This document shows, one piece after another, positions 21,816-21,875 of a DNA stretch of 21,875 nucleotides. The DNA is from CAISIP01 sp039934375. GTDB lineage: Bacteria; Pseudomonadota; Gammaproteobacteria; Burkholderiales; Burkholderiaceae_C. A model generated the notes under the pieces. It did not search any database and was not told the origin of the DNA. It saw only the letters and a program-made list of their open reading frames with translations. The first letter of the stretch is position 1; each line of letters opens with the position of its first letter. A program made the translations under genes and the position numbers. Where the stretch lies: the NCBI GenBank assembly GCA_039934375.1, contig JBDTMH010000053.1:1-21875 (forward strand), read 5' to 3'.

Positions 21816-21875
21816 ATGGCGGAACACGCAAGAGTAGTGGTTATTGGTGGTGGTGTCGTCGGTTGTAGCTGCCTC
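21816..21875 (+). CDS. Start of a second FAD-dependent dehydrogenase (partial, cut by window end)
   Basis: An ATG at 21816, with GGAGA about 6 nt upstream, opens a frame that runs to the window end. The 20 visible residues carry HARVVVIGGGVVGCS, the FAD-binding Rossmann start, nearly the same as HARVVIVGGGIVGCS in the divergent gene at 21607. It is therefore very probably a paralogue of that dehydrogenase, transcribed the other way from a shared promoter region. Whether it too has a GcvT half cannot be seen. Confidence 0.8.
   Translation, partial: MAEHARVVVIGGGVVGCSCL

Noticed and set aside
16362..21875. Carnitine biosynthesis or degradation locus
   Set aside because: No trimethyllysine hydroxylase, aldolase or carnitine dehydrogenase is visible; the hydroxylase is coupled to an HD oxygenase instead, and its carboxylate-end residues differ from BBOX1. 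Not excluded entirely.

Overview
The window is GC-rich, densely coded chromosomal DNA of a proteobacterium. LysR-type regulators, RidA, AzoR, TauD, MscS and DUF2889 together suggest a beta- or gammaproteobacterium; the genus cannot be read from the sequence. I see no rRNA, tRNA, insertion sequence, phage gene or CRISPR array. One toxin-antitoxin pair is the only clear mobile-style cassette.

Layout, left to right. The 3' end of an unidentified gene (to 62) is followed by an AldA-like aldehyde dehydrogenase (250-1674). A lower-GC accessory stretch then holds a small cupin protein, a cardiolipin synthase on the minus strand and a coiled-coil DUF2130 protein with a nuclease-like core. Next come a DUF2889 protein and a GcvA-type LysR regulator, both minus. 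Divergent from the regulator is a beta-hydroxyacid dehydrogenase / PuuC-like aldehyde dehydrogenase operon (7759-10200). A VapBC-type pair (10276-10976), headed by a perfect 58-bp palindrome, separates that operon from a RidA gene. MscS, a phytanoyl-CoA-dioxygenase-like protein, a thioredoxin-like protein, a TauD-type taurine dioxygenase, azoreductase AzoR and a second LysR regulator follow.

The right third (16362-21875) looks like one catabolic locus for methylated or quaternary amines. On the minus strand, in transcription order, it holds a GcvT-fused flavin dehydrogenase of the dimethylglycine/sarcosine dehydrogenase type, an XRE-cupin regulator, a gamma-butyrobetaine-hydroxylase-like Fe(II)/2-oxoglutarate oxygenase and an HD-domain protein carrying the six-ligand diiron set of PhnZ-type oxygenases. 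The start of a second, divergent flavin dehydrogenase of the same family is cut by the window end. The oxygenase plus HD pair has the architecture of TmpA/TmpB, which turns 2-(trimethylammonio)ethylphosphonate into glycine betaine and phosphate. Glycine betaine would feed into dimethylglycine and sarcosine, the substrate class of the flavin dehydrogenases. Residue differences leave open a different substrate.

The strongest non-coding signal is a shared operator, CATTAG-N5-CTAAT. It occurs between the GcvA-type regulator and the hydroxyacid dehydrogenase operon (7581-7597) and again upstream of the oxygenase/HD pair (18367-18383), 10.8 kb away. This suggests that one LysR protein co-regulates both units. 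Family assignments rest on motifs read by eye; no database search was run.
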